NCBI RefSeq assembly: GCF_051014445.1
Contig: NW_027488365.1
Span: 1,054,001 to 1,118,000 of the forward strand
Reading direction: 5' to 3'
Source: Colletes latitarsis
Taxonomy: Eukaryota; Arthropoda; Insecta; Hymenoptera; Colletidae
DNA length: 64,000 nucleotides
Within the stretch, counting starts at the first letter, position 1; each line of letters opens with the position of its first letter. Positions 51,465-63,400 of the stretch are shown piece by piece. The position numbers were made by a program, and so were the translations under genes. Under the pieces are notes generated by a model. That model did not search any database. It saw nothing but the letters and a program-made list of their open reading frames with translations, and was not told the origin of the DNA.

Positions 51465-53222
51465 GGATTTGCCCTCATTGGGCTCGTAGTTTCACATTTT
51501 TCGCATACTTGTTGGCCAGATCCAGGGGTCTTTCTGGTTTGGATCACGTAGTAATGCGGTACCACACCGAAACAGTCAATTAAACCTGGTTGCGATTAAT
51601 ATTTTAGGGGATAACGCCGGTTATGTCTCGGTTAGGTGTTGTATTTGCCATCATCAGGCTCGTACTTTCGCATTTTTCGCATACTTGTTGGCAAAATCCT
51701 GGGCTTTTTCTGGTTTGGATCACGCAGTAATGCGGTACCACACTGAGACAGTCAATTAAACCTTGTTGCGATTAATATTTTAAAGGATTACGCTGGTTAT
51801 GTCTGGGTTAGTTCTGGTATTTGCAATCATCTGGCTCATAATTTCGCGTTTTTCGCTTACTAGTTGGCCAGATCCTGGGTTTCTTTCTGGTTTGGAACCC
51901 GTAGAAATGTGGTTCCTCAACGAGACAGTCAATTAAACCTGGTCGCGATTAATATTTTAGAGGACAACGCCGGTAATGTCTGTGCTCGGTCTGGTATTCG
52001 CCATCATCTGGCTCGTACTTTCGCGTTTTTCGCATACTTGTTAGCCAGATCTTCGCCTTTTTCTGGTTTGGATCACGTAGGAATGTAATACCACACTGAA
52101 ACAGTCAATAGAATCTGGTTCCGATTAGTATTTTAGAGGATAACGCCGGTTATGTCTCGGTTAGGTCTGGGATTTGCCCTCATCAGGCTCGTACTTTGTC
52201 ATTTTTCGCATGCTTGTTGGCAAAATCCTGGGCTTCTTCTGGTTTGGATCACGCAGTAATGCGGTACCACACCGAGACAGCCAATTAAACCTTGTTGCGA
52301 TTAATATTTTAAAGGATTACGCTGGTTATGTCAGGGTTAGTTCTGGTATTTGCAATCATCTGGCTCATACTTTCGCGTTTTCGCATACTTGTTGGCCAGA
52401 TCCTGCCTTTTTTCTGGTTTGAATCCCGTATTAGTGTGGTTCCACACCGAAACAGTCAATTAAACCAGGTTGCGATTAGTATTTTAGAGGATAACGCTGG
52501 TTATGTCTGGGTCAGTTCTGGTATTTGCAATCATCTGGCTCATACTTTCGCGTTTTTCGCATAGATGTTGGCCAGATCCAGCGTTTTTTCTGGATTGGAT
52601 CCCGTAGTAATGTGGTTCCACACCGAAACAGTCAATTAAACCTGGTTGCGATTAATATTTTAGAGAATAATGCCGGCTATGTCTCGGTTAGGTCTGGGAT
52701 TTGCCCTCATCAGGCTCGTACTTTCGCATTTTTCGCATACTTGTAGCCAGATCCTGTGCGTTTTCTGGTTTGGATCACGTAGTAATGTGGACCCACACTG
52801 AAACAGCCAATAAAAGCTTGTTCCGATTAGCATTTTAGATGATAACGCTGGTTATGACTGAGTCAGTTCTGGTATTTGCAATCATCTAGCTCATACTTTC
52901 GCGTTTTCGCATACTTGTTGGCCAGATCCTGCGTTTTTTCTGGCTTGAATCCCGTATTAATGTGGTTCCACACCGAAACAGTCAATTAAACCAGGTTGCG
53001 ATTAGTATTTCAGAGGATAACGCTGGTTGTGTCTGGGTCAGTTCTGGTATTTGCAATAATCTGGTTCATACTTTCGCGTTTTTCGCATAGATGTTGGCCA
53101 GATCCAGCGTTTTTTCTGGATTGGATCCCGTAGTAATATGGTTCCACACCGGAACAGTTAATTAAACCGGGTTGCGATTAATATTTTAGAGGATAACGCC
53201 GGCTATGTCTCGGTTAGGTCTG
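51465..53222. repeat. ten-unit block, superunit 3, single copy
   Basis: Only one block is present. The offset to superunit 1 is 28,834 on the left (51864 to 23030) and 27,076 on the right (53821 to 26745), a drop of exactly 1,758. Private or shared-with-copy-4 variants are GAGGACAACGCCGG, TTTCAGAGGATAACGC and TTAAACCGGGTTGC. Confidence 0.87.
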
Positions 53223-54495
53223 GGATTTGCCCTCATCTGGCTCGTACTTTCGCATATTTCGCATACTTGTAGCCAGATCCTGTGCTTTCTCTGGTTTGGA
53301 TCACGCAGTAATGTGGACCCACACTGAAACAGTCAATAAAAGCTTGTTCCGATTAGCATTATAGATGATAACGCTGGTTATGTCTGGGTCAGTTCTGGTA
53401 TTTGCAATCATCTAGCTCGTACTTTCGCATTTTCGTACACTTGTTGTCCAGTTCTTGGCCTTTTTCTGGTTTGGATCACGTAGTAATGTAGTACCACACT
53501 GAAACAGTCAATAGAAGCTGGTTCCGATTAGTATTTTAGAGGATAACGCCGGTTATGTCTCGGTTAGGTCTGGGATTTGCAATCATCTGGCTCGTACTTT
53601 CGCATTTTTCGCATACTTGTAGCCAGATCCTGTGCTTTTTCTGGTTTGGATCACGTAGTAATGTGGACCCACACTGAAATAGTCAATAAAAGCTTGTTCC
53701 GATTAGCATTTTAGATGATAACGCTGGTTATGACTGGGTCAGTTCTGGTATTTGCAATCATCTAGCTCGTAGTTTCGCATTTTTCGCATACTTGTAGCCA
53801 GATCCTGTGCTTTTTCTGGTTTGGATCACGTAGTAATGTGGACCCACACTGAAACAGTCAATAAAAGCTGGTTCCGATTAGCATTTTGGATGATAACGCT
53901 GGTTATGGCTGGGTCAGTTCTGGTATTTGCAATCATCTGGCTCATGCTTTCACGTTTTTCGCATACTTGTTGGCCAGATCCATGGGTTTCTCTGGTTTGG
54001 ATCACGCAGTAATGTGGTTCCACACCGAAACAGTCAATTAAACCAGGTTGCCATTAGTATTTTAGAGGATAACGCCGGTTATGTCTGTGTTCGGTCTGGT
54101 ATTTGCCCTCATCTGGCTCGTACTTCCCCATTTTTCGCATACTTGTTGGCCAGAACCTGTCCTTTTTCTGGTTTGGATCACGTAGTGATGTGGTACCACA
54201 CGGAAACAGTCAACAAAAGCTGGTTCCGATTAGCATTTTAGATGATAACGCTGGTTATGTCTGGGTTAGATCTGGCATTTGCAATCATCTGGCTCATACT
54301 TTCGCATTTTTCGGATACTTGTTGGCCAGATCCAGGGGTTTTTCTGGTTTGGATCACGTAGTAATGCGGTACCACACCGAAACAGTCAATTAAACCTGGT
54401 TGCGATTAATATTTTAGGGGATAACGCCGGTTATGTCTCGGTTAGGTGTTGTATTTGCCATCATCTGGCTCGTACTTTCGCATTTTTCGCATACT

Positions 54496-54718
54496 TGTTG
54501 GCCAGAACCTGTCCTTTTTCTGGTTTGGATCACGTAGTGATGTGGTACCACACGGAAACAGTCAATAAAAGCTGGTTCCGATTAGCATTTTGGATGATAA
54601 CGCTGGTTATGGCTGGGTCAGTTCTGGTATTTGCAATCATCTGGCTCATGCTTTCACGTTTTTCGCATACTTGTTGGCCAGATCCATGGGTTTCTCTGGT
54701 TTGGATCACGCAGTAATG
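54496..54718. repeat. composite junction between superunits 3 and 4
   Basis: Within about 220 bp the sequence switches source three times: to the CAGAACCTGTCC unit (like 54,150), to the CATTTTGGATGATAACG unit (like 53,884, offset 704) and to the GAAAGAGTC unit of superunit 2 (like 31,169, offset 23,563). This creates a 145-codon spurious open frame at 54279-54716. Confidence 0.8.
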
Positions 54719-57129
54719 CGGTACCACACCGAAAGAGTCAATTAAACCTGGTTGCGATTAGTATTTTAGAGGATAACGCTGGTTATGTCTGGGTCAGTTC
54801 TGGTAATTGCCCTCATCTGCCTCGTACTTTCGCATTTTTCGTATACTTGTTGGCCAGATCTTGGCCTTTTTCTGGTTTGGATCACGTAGTAATGTAGTAC
54901 CACACTGAAACAGTCAATAGAAGCTGGTTCCGATTAATATTTTAGGGGATAACGCCGGTTATGTCTCGGTTAGGTGTTGTATTTGCCCTCATCTGGCTCG
55001 CACTTTCGCATTTTTCGCATACTTGTTGGCCAGATCCTGGGCTTTTTCTGGTTCGGATCACGTAGTAATGTGGTACCACACTGAAACAGTCAATAAAAGC
55101 TGGTTCCGATTAGCATTTTAGATGATAACTCTGGTTATGTCTGGGTCAGTTCTGGTATTTGCAATCATCTGGCTCATGCTTTCGCGTTTTTCGCATACTT
55201 GTTGGCCAGATCCAGGGGTTTTTCTGGTTTGGATCTCGTAGTAATGTGGACCCACACTGAAACAGTCAATAAAGGCTTGTTCCTATTAGCATTTTAGATG
55301 ATAACGCTGGTTATGACTGGGACAATTCTGGTATTTGCAATCATCTAGCTCGTACTTTCGCATTTTCGTACACTTGTTGGCCAGTTCTTGGCCTTGTTCT
55401 GGCTCGGACCACGTAGTAATGTGGTACTACACTGAAACAGTCAATTAAACCTGGTTCCGATTAATATTTTAGAGGATAACGCCGGTTATGTCTCGGTTAG
55501 GTCTGGGATTTGCCCTCATCAGTCTCGTACTTTCGCATTTGTCGCATACTTGTTCGCCAGATCCTGGGTTTTTTCTGATTTGGATCCCGTAGTAATGTGG
55601 TTCCTCAACGAAACAGTCAATTAAACCTGGTTTCGATTAATACTTTAGAGGACAACGCCGGTTATGTCTGGGTTAGGTCTGGTATTTGCCCTCATCTGGC
55701 TCGTACGTTCGCATTTTTCGCTTACTCGTTGGCCAGATCCTGGGTTTTTTTCTGGTTTGGATCCCGTAGTAATGTGGCTCCTCAACGAAACAGTCAATTA
55801 AACCTTGTTGCGATAAATATTTTGAGGATAACGCCGGTTATGTCTGTGTTAGGTCTGGTACTTGCCATCATTTGGCTCGTACTTTCGCATTTTTCGCATA
55901 CTTGTTGGCCAGTTCCTGGCCTTTTTCTGGTTTGGATCACGTAGTAATGTGGTACCACACTGAAACAGTCAATAAAAGCTGGTCCCGAATAGTATTTTAG
56001 AGGATTACGCCGGTTATGTCTGGGTTAGTTCTGGTAATTGCAATCATCTGGCTCATACTTCCGCGTTTCGCATACTTGTTGGCCAGATCCTGCGTTTTTT
56101 CTGGTTTGAATCCCGTATTAATGTGGTTCCACACCGAAACAGTCAATTAAACCAGGTTGCGATTAGTATTTTAGAGGATAGCGCTGGCTATGTCTGGGTC
56201 AGTTCTGGTATTTGCAATCATTTGGCTCATACTTTCGCGTTTTTCGCATGGTTGTTGGCCAGATCCAGCGTTTTTTCTGGATTGAATCCCGTAGTAATGT
56301 GGTTCCACACCGAAACAGTCAATTAAACCTGGTTGCGATTAATATTTTAGAGGATAACGCCGGCTATGTCTCGGTTAGGTCTGGGATTTGCCCTCATCTG
56401 GCTCGTACTTTCGCATTTTTCGCATACTTGTAGCCAGATCCTGTGCTTTTTCTGGTATGGATCACGTAGTAATGTGGACCCACACTGAAACAGTCAATAA
56501 AAGCTTGTTCCGATTAGCATTTTAGATGATAACGCTGGTTATGACTGGGTCAATTCTGGTATTTGGAATCATCTAGCTCGTACTTTCGCATTTTCGTACA
56601 CTTGTTGGCCAGTTCTTGTCCTTTTTCTGGTTTGGATCACGTAGTAATGTAGTACCACACTGAAACAGTCAATAAAAGCTAGTTCCGATTAGCATTTTAG
56701 ATGATAACGCTGTTTATGACTGGGTCAATTCTGGTATTTGGAATCATCTAGCTCGTACTTTCGCATTTTCGTACACTTGTTGGCCAGTTCTTGGCCTTTT
56801 TCTGGTTTGGATCACGTAGTAATGTAGTACCACACTGAAACAGTCAATAGAATCTGGTTCCGATTAGTACTTTAGAGGTTAACGCCGTTTATGTCTCGGT
56901 TAGGTCTGGGATTTGCAATCATCGGGCTCGTAGTTTCGCATATTTGGCATACTTGTTGGCCAGATCCAGGGGTTTTTCTGGTTTGGATCACGTAGTAATG
57001 CGGTACCACACCGAAACAGTCAATTAAACCTGGTTGCGATTAATATTTCAGAGGATAACGCCGGTTATGTCTCGGTTAGTTCTGGGATTTGCCCTCATCT
57101 GGCTCGTACTTTCGCATTTTTCGCATACT

Positions 57130-58666
57130 TGTTGGCAAAATCCTGGGCTTTTTCTGGTTTGGATCACGCAGTAATGCGGTACCACACTGAGACAGTCAAT
57201 TAAACCTTGTTGCGATTAATATTTTAAAGGATTACGCTGGTTATGTCTGGGTTAGTTCTGGTATTTGCAATCATCTGGCTCATAATTTCGCGTTTTTCGC
57301 TTACTAGTTGGCCAGATCCTGGGTTTCTTTCTGGTTTGGAACCCGTAGAAATGTGGTTCCTCAACGAGACAGTCAATTAAACCTGGTCGCGATTAATATT
57401 TTAGAGGACAACGCCGGTAATGTCTGTGCTCGGTCTGGTATTCGCCATCATCTGGCTCGTACTTTCGCGTTTTTCGCATACTTGTTAGCCAGATCTTCGC
57501 CTTTTTCTGGTTTGGATCACGTAGGAATGTAATACCACACTGAAACAGTCAATAGAATCTGGTTCCGATTAGTATTTTAGAGGATAACGCCGGTTATGTC
57601 TCGGTTAGGTCTGGGATTTGCCCTCATCAGGCTCGTACTTTGTCATTTTTCGCATGCTTGTTGGCAAAATCCTGGGCTTCTTCTGGTTTGGATCACGCAG
57701 TAATGCGGTACCACACCGAGACAGCCAATTAAACCTTGTTGCGATTAATATTTTAAAGGATTACGCTGGTTATGTCAGGGTTAGTTCTGGTATTTGCAAT
57801 CATCTGGCTCATACTTTCGCGTTTTCGCATACTTGTTGGCCAGATCCTGCCTTTTTTCTGGTTTGAATCCCGTATTAGTGTGGTTCCACACCGAAACAGT
57901 CAATTAAACCAGGTTGCGATTAGTATTTTAGAGGATAACGCTGGTTATGTCTGGGTCAGTTCTGGTATTTGCAATCATCTGGCTCATACTTTCGCGTTTT
58001 TCGCATAGATGTTGGCCAGATCCAGCGTTTTTTCTGGATTGGATCCCGTAGTAATGTGGTTCCACACCGAAACAGTCAATTAAACCTGGTTGCGATTAAT
58101 ATTTTAGAGAATAATGCCGGCTATGTCTCGGTTAGGTCTGGGATTTGCCCTCATCAGGCTCGTACTTTCGCATTTTTCGCATACTTGTAGCCAGATCCTG
58201 TGCGTTTTCTGGTTTGGATCACGTAGTAATGTGGACCCACACTGAAACAGCCAATAAAAGCTTGTTCCGATTAGCATTTTAGATGATAACGCTGGTTATG
58301 ACTGAGTCAGTTCTGGTATTTGCAATCATCTAGCTCATACTTTCGCGTTTTCGCATACTTGTTGGCCAGATCCTGCGTTTTTTCTGGCTTGAATCCCGTA
58401 TTAATGTGGTTCCACACCGAAACAGTCAATTAAACCAGGTTGCGATTAGTATTTTAGAGGATAACGCTGGTTGTGTCTGGGTCAGTTCTGGTATTTGCAA
58501 TAATCTGGTTCATACTTTCGCGTTTTTCGCATAGATGTTGGCCAGATCCAGCGTTTTTTCTGGATTGGATCCCGTAGTAATATGGTTCCACACCGGAACA
58601 GTTAATTAAACCTGGTTGCGATTAATATTTTAGAGGATAACGCCGGCTATGTCTCGGTTAGGTCTG
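57130..58666. repeat. ten-unit block, superunit 4, first copy truncated at left
   Basis: It begins inside the block at TTGGCAAAATCCTGGGC, near 57,136, joined to an upstream unit of CAGAGGATAACG type. Against superunit 3, five units (about 881 bp) are missing at this junction; against superunit 2, six are missing. The remaining order matches the block, including GAGGACAACGCCGG shared with superunit 3. Confidence 0.82.
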
Positions 58667-60424
58667 GGATTTGCCCTCATTGGGCTCGTAGTTTCACATT
58701 TTTCGCATACTTGTTGGCCAGATCCAGGGGTCTTTCTGGTTTGGATCACGTAGTAATGCGGTACCACACCGAAACAGTCAATTAAACCTGGTTGCGATTA
58801 ATATTTTAGGGGATAACGCCGGTTATGTCTCGGTTAGGTGTTGTATTTGCCATCATCAGGCTCGTACTTTCGCATTTTTCGCATACTTGTTGGCAAAATC
58901 CTGGGCTTTTTCTGGTTTGGATCACGCAGTAATGCGGTACCACACTGAGACAGTCAATTAAACCTTGTTGCGATTAATATTTTAAAGGATTACGCTGGTT
59001 ATGTCTGGGTTAGTTCTGGTATTTGCAATCATCTGGCTCATAATTTCGCGTTTTTCGCTTACTAGTTGGCCAGATCCTGGGTTTCTTTCTGGTTTGGAAC
59101 CCGTAGAAATGTGGTTCCTCAACGAGACAGTCAATTAAACCTGGTCGCGATTAATATTTTAGAGGATAACGCCGGTAATGTCTGTGCTCGGTCTGGTATT
59201 CGCCATCATCTGGCTCGTACTTTCGCGTTTTTCGCATACTTGTTAGCCAGATCTTCGCCTTTTTCTGGTTTGGATCACGTAGGAATGTAATACCACACTG
59301 AAACAGTCAATAGAATCTGGTTCCGATTAGTATTTTAGAGGATAACGCCGGTTATGTCTCGGTTAGGTCTGGGATTTGCCCTCATCAGGCTCGTACTTTG
59401 TCATTTTTCGCATGCTTGTTGGCAAAATCCTGGGCTTCTTCTGGTTTGGATCACGCAGTAATGCGGTACCACACCGAGACAGCCAATTAAACCTTGTTGC
59501 GATTAATATTTTAAAGGATTACGCTGGTTATGTCAGGGTTAGTTCTGGTATTTGCAATCATCTGGCTCATACTTTCGCGTTTTCGCATACTTGTTGGCCA
59601 GATCCTGCCTTTTTTCTGGTTTGAATCCCGTATTAGTGTGGTTCCACACCGAAACAGTCAATTAAACCAGGTTGCGATTAGTATTTTAGAGGATAACGCT
59701 GGTTATGTCTGGGTCAGTTCTGGTATTTGCAATCATCTGGCTCATACTTTCGCGTTTTTCGCATAGATGTTGGCCAGATCCAGCGTTTTTTCTGGATTGG
59801 ATCCCGTAGTAATGTGGTTCCACACCGAAACAGTCAATTAAACCTGGTTGCGATTAATATTTTAGAGAATAATGCCGGCTATGTCTCGGTTAGGTCTGGG
59901 ATTTGCCCTCATCAGGCTCGTACTTTCGCATTTTTCGCATACTTGTAGCCAGATCCTGTGCGTTTTCTGGTTTGGATCACGTAGTAATGTGGACCCACAC
60001 TGAAACAGCCAATAAAAGCTTGTTCCGATTAGCATTTTAGATGATAACGCTGGTTATGACTGAGTCAGTTCTGGTATTTGCAATCATCTAGCTCATACTT
60101 TCGCGTTTTCGCATACTTGTTGGCCAGATCCTGCGTTTTTTCTGGCTTGAATCCCGTATTAATGTGGTTCCACACCGAAACAGTCAATTAAACCAGGTTG
60201 CGATTAGTATTTCAGAGGATAACGCTGGTTGTGTCTGGGTCAGTTCTGGTATTTGCAATAATCTGGTTCATACTTTCGCGTTTTTCGCATAGATGTTGGC
60301 CAGATCCAGCGTTTTTTCTGGATTGGATCCCGTAGTAATATGGTTCCACACCGGAACAGTTAATTAAACCGGGTTGCGATTAATATTTTAGAGGATAACG
60401 CCGGCTATGTCTCGGTTAGGTCTG
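58667..60424. repeat. ten-unit block, superunit 4, second copy
   Basis: A complete block at offset 22,507 from 36160. Near its right end it has TTTCAGAGGATAACGC and TTAAACCGGGTTGC, shared with superunit 3 but not 1 or 2. Copies 3 and 4 are therefore closer to each other here than to 1 and 2. Confidence 0.85.
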
Positions 60425-63400
60425 GGATTTGCCCTCATCTGGCTCGTACTTTCGCATATTTCGCATACTTGTAGCCAGATCCTGTGCTTTCTCTGGTTTG
60501 GATCACGCAGTAATGTGGACCCACACTGAAACAGTCAATAAAAGCTTGTTCCGATTAGCATTATAGATGATAACGCTGGTTATGTCTGGGTCAGTTCTGG
60601 TATTTGCAATCATCTAGCTCGTACTTTCGCATTTTCGTACACTTGTTGTCCAGTTCTTGGCCTTTTTCTGGTTTGGATCACGTAGTAATGTAGTACCACA
60701 CTGAAACAGTCAATAGAAGCTGGTTCCGATTAGTATTTTAGAGGATAACGCCGGTTATGTCTCGGTTAGGTCTGGGATTTGCAATCATCTGGCTCGTACT
60801 TTCGCATTTTTCGCATACTTGTAGCCAGATCCTGTGCTTTTTCTGGTTTGGATCACGTAGTAATGTGGACCCACACTGAAATAGTCAATAAAAGCTTGTT
60901 CCGATTAGCATTTTAGATGATAACGCTGGTTATGACTGGGTCAGTTCTGGTATTTGCAATCATCTAGCTCGTAGTTTCGCATTTTTCGCATACTTGTAGC
61001 CAGATCCTGTGCTTTTTCTGGTTTGGATCACGTAGTAATGTGGACCCACACTGAAACAGTCAATAAAAGCTGGTTCCGATTAGCATTTTGGATGATAACG
61101 CTGGTTATGGCTGGGTCAGTTCTGGTATTTGCAATCATCTGGCTCATGCTTTCACGTTTTTCGCATACTTGTTGGCCAGATCCATGGGTTTCTCTGGTTT
61201 GGATCACGCAGTAATGTGGTTCCACACCGAAACAGTCAATTAAACCAGGTTGCCATTAGTATTTTAGAGGATAACGCCGGTTATGTCTGTGTTCGGTCTG
61301 GTATTTGCCCTCATCTGGCTCGTACTTCCCCATTTTTCGCATACTTGTTGGCCAGAACCTGTCCTTTTTCTGGTTTGGATCACGTAGTGATGTGGTACCA
61401 CACGGAAACAGTCAACAAAAGCTGGTTCCGATTAGCATTTTAGATGACAACGCTGGTTATGTCTGGGTTAGATCTGGCATTTGCAATCATCTGGCTCATA
61501 CTTTCGCATTTTTCGGATACTTGTTGGCCAGATCCAGGGGTTTTTCTGGTTTGGATCACGTAGTAATGCGGTACCACACCGAAACAGTCAATTAAACCTG
61601 GTTGCGATTAATATTTTAGGGGATAACGCCGGTTATGTCTCGGTTAGGTGTTGTATTTGCCATCATCTGGCTCGTACTTTCGCATTTTTCGCATACTTGT
61701 AGCCAGATCCTGGGCATTTTCTGGTTTGGATCACGTAGTAATGTGGTACCACACTGAAACAGTCAATAAAATCTGGTTCCGATTAGCATTTTAGACAATA
61801 ACGCTGGTTATGTCTGGGTCAGTTCTGGTATTTGCAATCATCTGGCTCGCACTTTCGCAATTTTCGTACACTTGTTGGCCAGATCTTGGCCTTTTTCTGG
61901 TTTGGATCACTTAGTAATGTAGTACCACACTGAAACAGTCAATAGAAGCTGGTTCCGATTAGTATTTTAGAGCATAACGCCGGTTATGTCTCGGTTAGGT
62001 CTGGGATTTGCCCTCATCAGGCTCGTAGTTTCGCATTTTTCGCATACTTGTTGGCCAGATCCAGGGGTTTTTCTGGTTTGGATCACGTAGTAATGCGGTA
62101 CCACACCGTAACAGTCAATTAAACCTGGTTGCGATTAATATTTTAGGGGATAACGCCGGTTATGTCTCGGTTAGTTCTGGTGTTTGCAATCATCAGGCTC
62201 GTAGTTTCGCATTTTTGGCATACTTGTTGGCCAGATCCAGGGGTTTTTCTGGTTTGGATCACGTAGTAATGCGGTCCCACACCGAAACAGTCAATTAAAC
62301 CTGGTTGCGATTAATATTTTAGGGGATTACGCCGGTTATGTCTCGGTTAGGTCTGGGATTTGCCCTCATCTGGCTCGTACTTTCGCATTTTTCGCATACT
62401 TCTTGGCCAGATCCTGGCCTTTTTCTGGTTTGGATCACGCAGTGATGTGGTACCACACGGAAACAGTCAACAAAAGCTGGTTCCGATTAGCATTTTAGAT
62501 AATAACGCTGGCATAACCATGTCTGGGTTAGATCTGGTATTTGCAACCATCTGGCTCATACTTTCGCGTTTTTCGCGTACTTGTTGGCCAGATCTTGGCC
62601 TTTTTCTGGTTTGGATCACGTAGTAATGTAGTACCACACTGAAACAGTCAATAGAAGCTGGTTCCGATTAGTATTTTACAGTATAACGCCGGTTATGTCT
62701 CGGTTAGGTCTGGGATTTGCCCTCATCAGGCTCGTAGTTTCGCATTTTTCGCATACTTGTTGGCCAGATCCAGGGGGTTTTCTGGTTTGGATCACGTAGT
62801 AATGCGGTACCACACCGCAACAGTCAATTAAACCTGGTTGCGATTAATATTTTAGGTGATAACGCCCGTTATGTCTCGGTAAGGTGTTGTATTTGCCCTC
62901 ATCTGGCTCGTACTTCCGCGTTTCTCGTATACTTGTTGTCAAAATCCTGGGCTTTTTCTGGGTTGGATCACGCAGTAATGCGGTACCACACCGAGGCAGC
63001 CAATTAAACCTTGTTGCGATTAATATTTTAAAGGATTACGCCGGTTATATCTGTGTTAGTTCTGGTATTTGCAATCATCTGGCTCATACTTTCGCGTTTT
63101 TCGCATAGATGTTGGCCAGATCCTGCGTTTTTTCTGGTTTCAATCCCGTAGCAATGTGGTTCCACACCGATACAGTCAATTAAACCAGGTTGCGATTAGT
63201 ATGTTAGAGGATAACGCTGGTTATGCCTGGGTCAGGTCTGGTATTTGCAATCATCTGGCTCATACTTTCGCGTTTTCGTACACTTGTTGGCCAGATCTTG
63301 GCCTTTTTCTGGTTTGGATCACGTATTAATGTAGTACCACACTGAAACAGTCAATAGAAGCTGGTTCCGATTAGTATTTTAGAGGATAACGCCGGTTATG

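Larger units (their letters stand above)
46813..54500. repeat. superunit copy 3 (rearranged, about 7.7 kb)
   Basis: Marker TCTGACACGTAC near 46,908 matches 19128 and 30021. From 46.8 to 47.5 kb it follows 19.03-19.71 kb, then a mosaic of local units to about 48.15 kb, then 18.65-18.97 kb. It next jumps three units (528 bp) to 19.5 kb near 48,520, and follows the superunit to its end with a five-unit deletion near 49.15 kb and only one ten-unit block. Confidence 0.8.

Noticed and set aside
54279..54716. 145-codon open frame
   Set aside because: It is produced by the composite junction between superunits 3 and 4. No start context, codon signal or unique sequence supports it.
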